From positions 502,402 through 566,401 of the forward strand of contig DJOE01000023.1 in NCBI GenBank assembly GCA_002438405.1: a stretch of 64,000 nucleotides of DNA, in the 5' to 3' direction. Shown in pieces: positions 61,621 to 64,000 of this stretch; the first letter of the stretch is position 1; the number at the start of each line of letters is the position of its first letter. This stretch comes from Cyanobacteria bacterium UBA6446 (GTDB lineage Bacteria > Cyanobacteriota > Vampirovibrionia > Gastranaerophilales > Gastranaerophilaceae). The notes beneath the pieces are model-generated. The model worked only from the letters and a program-made list of their open reading frames with translations, did no database searches and was not told the origin of the DNA. The position numbers and the translations under genes are program-made.

Positions 61621-62036
61621 GTATTTGCAAGATATTTTATAGCATAAAACATTTAATTATTACAAATTGTAAACAACCTAAAACCTAATAATAGCAAGCG
61701 TTTCCGATATTAAAGAGCTAAAAAACTTCGAAAGTATTAAAGTTCAAACGCATGAATGTCGACAATAAAAGTATGTAAAAGGTTACGAGTAAATTTTGAA
61801 AGGTAGAAAATGAGACATTCAAACATTAGAAGTAAACCATCAATCTAAAAAATTTGTAGGTAAAGTCCAGTATATTAATATTTCTTTACAATCTAAAACA
61901 TACGTTATATTTGGGTTTTATCTACTTAGTATATAAAAAGTGTATATTTTGAGTAAATTTTTGAACTCAAAAAACGTTTATAAAGACATAGTGAAACATA
62001 ATACCAATTTTCGATAAGAAAGAAAGGACTAGAAAA
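61621..62036. other. About 415-base noncoding region
   Basis: No gene was found. It has an AT-rich promoter-like part with a hairpin TTGAGT / ACTCAA (61949-61954, 61965-61970) about 70 bases before the last gene. AAAGGA stands just before that gene's ATG. It is long for this dense chromosome, so the last gene may have a regulated, structured leader. Confidence 0.4.
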
Positions 62037-64000
62037 ATGGGTACAAATGGTGTGAATGGTGCAAAACCTCCAGTTACCGAAGCATTGCTTCTACAAAGAT
62101 TGCAAGAAGCAAAAAATTCTGGAGATCCAAACAAAGTTAATGAAGCAAAAGTAGCTCTTTTCGATTTTAGAGAGGCTCACTCGAAAGGTGGGGCAGAAGT
62201 AGAGCACGCAGAAGCTAAACCTTTGACAGCTGAACAACAAGCAGCTAAAGCAACTGCTCAACAAAAAGCAAATGAAGAAATTGCTCAAATGAAGGCAGCT
62301 GCAGTTATTGACAAACACGAATCAAAAGCTGATGGCAAAATGGCTACCGATACAACAGCTTTAAAAGGTCAGGAAAGATATGCAAGTAAAGAAGGCGCAA
62401 AAGCAGAATTTAATGTTTCTGGACGTAAAGCAGGAAAGATTGCTAAAGCAGCAAGAAAAAACCTTGAAGCTATGAAATCCTATGATGCAGTTGAAAAAAT
62501 CTATACTGATAAAAAGCAATATGAAGCTGCAGTGAAAGCTGCAAAAGCAGAGGGCAAATGGGATAAAGAACACCCTAAATATACTCTACTTGAGGGCAAA
62601 GCTTTAGAAGGTGCTAAAACCTTAGCTGCAAAATCAAAAGAAAGTGTAAATAATGCATTAGCATCATACAAAAAATATGCTGCAATGTATGAAAATCCTA
62701 ATACGTCAGCAAAAGATAAAGACAAAGCTTTTGAAGTAATGAAAAAAGCTGCAACATATATTGCAAGAGATTACAATGCTTCTCAAATGGTAAAAGAAGA
62801 CGGCTCAATTGATGCTGAAGCTTATAAGAAAACAATGCTTCAATACACAGGTTCAGATTTCAAAGCAGGCTTAGATGAAAGAAAAGTTCTTAAAGGCAGT
62901 GCAGAAGTTAAAAACCACACAACAAAAGCAATGTTTGAAGCTGCAGGTTTAGATGTAAGATTGAATTACACAGGTGTTAAAAAAGCAGCAGCAGGTTTAG
63001 GAACTCTTGGTGCAGGAGCTCTAGCAGGAGTCTTAGGCGGAGGATTAACAGCCAAAGCAATAGCAAGTGCAACAGCAACAGCAACAGCGACTGCAACTGC
63101 TACAGCAACAGCAACTAATCATTGGACAGCATCAAACGGAGAAGAATTCTTTAACCAAGCAGAAGCATCAGATATTAAAACATCTACTGCAACAGCTTCC
63201 AAAGTAGCCGAAGCAACTGATAGAATATCCAAAGGAGAACAAGCATTAAGAGGTCTTTTAGGAGCAGTTGTTCCAGGGGTAATTGCAGCAATTGTAACAA
63301 AAGATAATGGCGAAAAAGACATCTTCAAAGGTGCTTCCGTTGATGAAGTTTTAAGTAATAAAGTAAAAGTTTCAGGCAAAACAAACCAAGCAATTATGGA
63401 TAAAATCATGAAAACTTCAATCACAGGTGATGCTGAAAGAGATAAAATGATTAAAGCCGCAATCCTAACTAATGCAATTGGTGAAAGAACAGGCAAGAGT
63501 GCAAATAGACGTGAATTAGTAGCAGCTTATGAAGCAACTAAGTTCTTAAGCAATAATAAAGACCTAGTTGAACCGGAAGAGAAACCACAACCAACAACTC
63601 CGACAACTACACCACCGACGACAACTCCACCGACTACAACTCCGCCAACGACAGTTCCACCGGAAGAGGAAGAACCATGTACTAAAAAAGATGAACGTTC
63701 TTCTCACGGACCAACTATCGCATCAGGCAAAGTTAGAGGTCACGGTCAATCTCCATACTGGATTGCACAAGCTTATATAACTCCAGAAGGCAAAGAGTTA
63801 ACAGCAGCTCAACGTAAAGACTTGACAAGACAATTAGGCAAAGCCGAAAATAAACAAGTTCAAGTTCGTGAAAACGGACACATCGGATACAAATACAAAA
63901 ATGAAATTACTCTATCTGATGGAACAGTAGTAAATCTTGCCGATAATGCAGCTGAACGTATCGGAACCGGTCAAATGAAGAAAACCAGAATAGTTATCAA
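62037..64000 (+). CDS. Large Ala/Lys-rich protein with Pro-Thr linker, cut by window edge
   Basis: The frame is open from the ATG at 62037 (AAAGGA upstream) to the edge: 654 codons, no stop. The first 300 residues are Ala/Lys/Glu-rich helices. Two Gly/Ala-rich hydrophobic stretches follow (about 317-345, GTLGAGALAGVLGGGLT, and about 400-420). Between them is an (Ala-Thr) run of about nine dipeptides. A PTTTPP linker (about 520-545) then leads to a Cys/Lys-rich region. No signal peptide and no known family. It may be a large envelope or effector-type protein. Confidence 0.75.
   Translation, partial: MGTNGVNGAKPPVTEALLLQRLQEAKNSGDPNKVNEAKVALFDFREAHSKGGAEVEHAEAKPLTAEQQAAKATAQQKANEEIAQMKAAAVIDKHESKADGKMATDTTALKGQERYASKEGAKAEFNVSGRKAGKIAKAARKNLEAMKSYDAVEKIYTDKKQYEAAVKAAKAEGKWDKEHPKYTLLEGKALEGAKTLAAKSKESVNNALASYKKYAAMYENPNTSAKDKDKAFEVMKKAATYIARDYNASQMVKEDGSIDAEAYKKTMLQYTGSDFKAGLDERKVLKGSAEVKNHTTKAMFEAAGLDVRLNYTGVKKAAAGLGTLGAGALAGVLGGGLTAKAIASATATATATATATATATNHWTASNGEEFFNQAEASDIKTSTATASKVAEATDRISKGEQALRGLLGAVVPGVIAAIVTKDNGEKDIFKGASVDEVLSNKVKVSGKTNQAIMDKIMKTSITGDAERDKMIKAAILTNAIGERTGKSANRRELVAAYEATKFLSNNKDLVEPEEKPQPTTPTTTPPTTTPPTTTPPTTVPPEEEEPCTKKDERSSHGPTIASGKVRGHGQSPYWIAQAYITPEGKELTAAQRKDLTRQLGKAENKQVQVRENGHIGYKYKNEITLSDGTVVNLADNAAERIGTGQMKKTRIVI

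Noticed and set aside
63060..63120. Ala-Thr codon repeats as a possible CRISPR or tandem noncoding repeat
   Set aside because: The repeats stay in frame inside a long open reading frame, so they are coding low-complexity sequence.

Overview
This is a low-GC bacterial chromosome segment. It most resembles the non-photosynthetic cyanobacterial relatives (Candidatus Melainabacteria / Gastranaerophilales). That assignment is inferred from family recognition, with no search run. The basis is several pseudopilins with the same FTLAEVLITLGI-type N-terminus, a glycogen branching enzyme of family GH57 plus GlgA, an omega-like small RNA polymerase subunit, CtpA, a CHASE2 diguanylate cyclase, ComEC and PilT. 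Genes are short-spaced, and several start 7-8 bases after a -10 box, which suggests leaderless transcripts.

Region 1 (about 1-18,581) is an integrated mobile element. A 13-bp direct repeat at 1-13 and 18,569-18,581 bounds it, and the right copy covers the 3' end of a tRNA-Asp gene. A large serine recombinase sits at the right end, and its reading frame runs into the tRNA. Inside are a DNA methyltransferase, a Fic protein with its own HTH domain and operator, two small FimB-like tyrosine recombinases, a Rep-like protein with a tandem ribbon-helix-helix protein, and an Abi/HEPN-like protein. The centre is a nine-gene minus-strand operon (11,251 to 3,452): zinc-ribbon membrane protein, DUF2997-like protein, NrdG-like radical SAM enzyme, Ycf46-like AAA+ ATPase, two TPR plus helix-hairpin-helix paralogues, a 243-aa protein, a membrane-anchored Mrr-type nuclease and a membrane protein. 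Three of these proteins end in the same tail, GR-[TK]-I-[ED]-[FW]. Just upstream, a 146-bp segment carrying a strong promoter is flanked by 14-bp perfect inverted repeats, next to a FimB-like recombinase. In the present orientation the promoter points away from the operon. I read this as a candidate phase-variable conflict or defence system that I do not recognise as described.

Region 2 (18,575-42,271) is ordinary chromosome with some accessory genes: tRNA-Asp, a papain/transglutaminase-like protein, GH57 branching enzyme, glycosyltransferase, lytic transglycosylase, ComEC, PilT, RecO, M16 peptidase, acetyltransferase, a frameshifted pseudopilin, CoA-dehydratase-type activase, LspA, RluD, a kinase-like protein, purine nucleoside phosphorylase, omega-like subunit and GlgA.

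Region 3 (42,295-61,587) holds a 1,192-aa zinc-ribbon ATPase-like protein, RuvB, a LysM protein, RecG, two XRE/pseudopilin divergent pairs (one pilin with an in-frame TAG), YjbQ, RsmG, a TPR-STAND ATPase, CHASE2-GGDEF, CtpA, thymidine kinase and a TrmB-like regulator.

Region 4 (62,037-end) is the start of a long Ala/Lys-rich, Pro/Thr-linker protein cut by the window edge.
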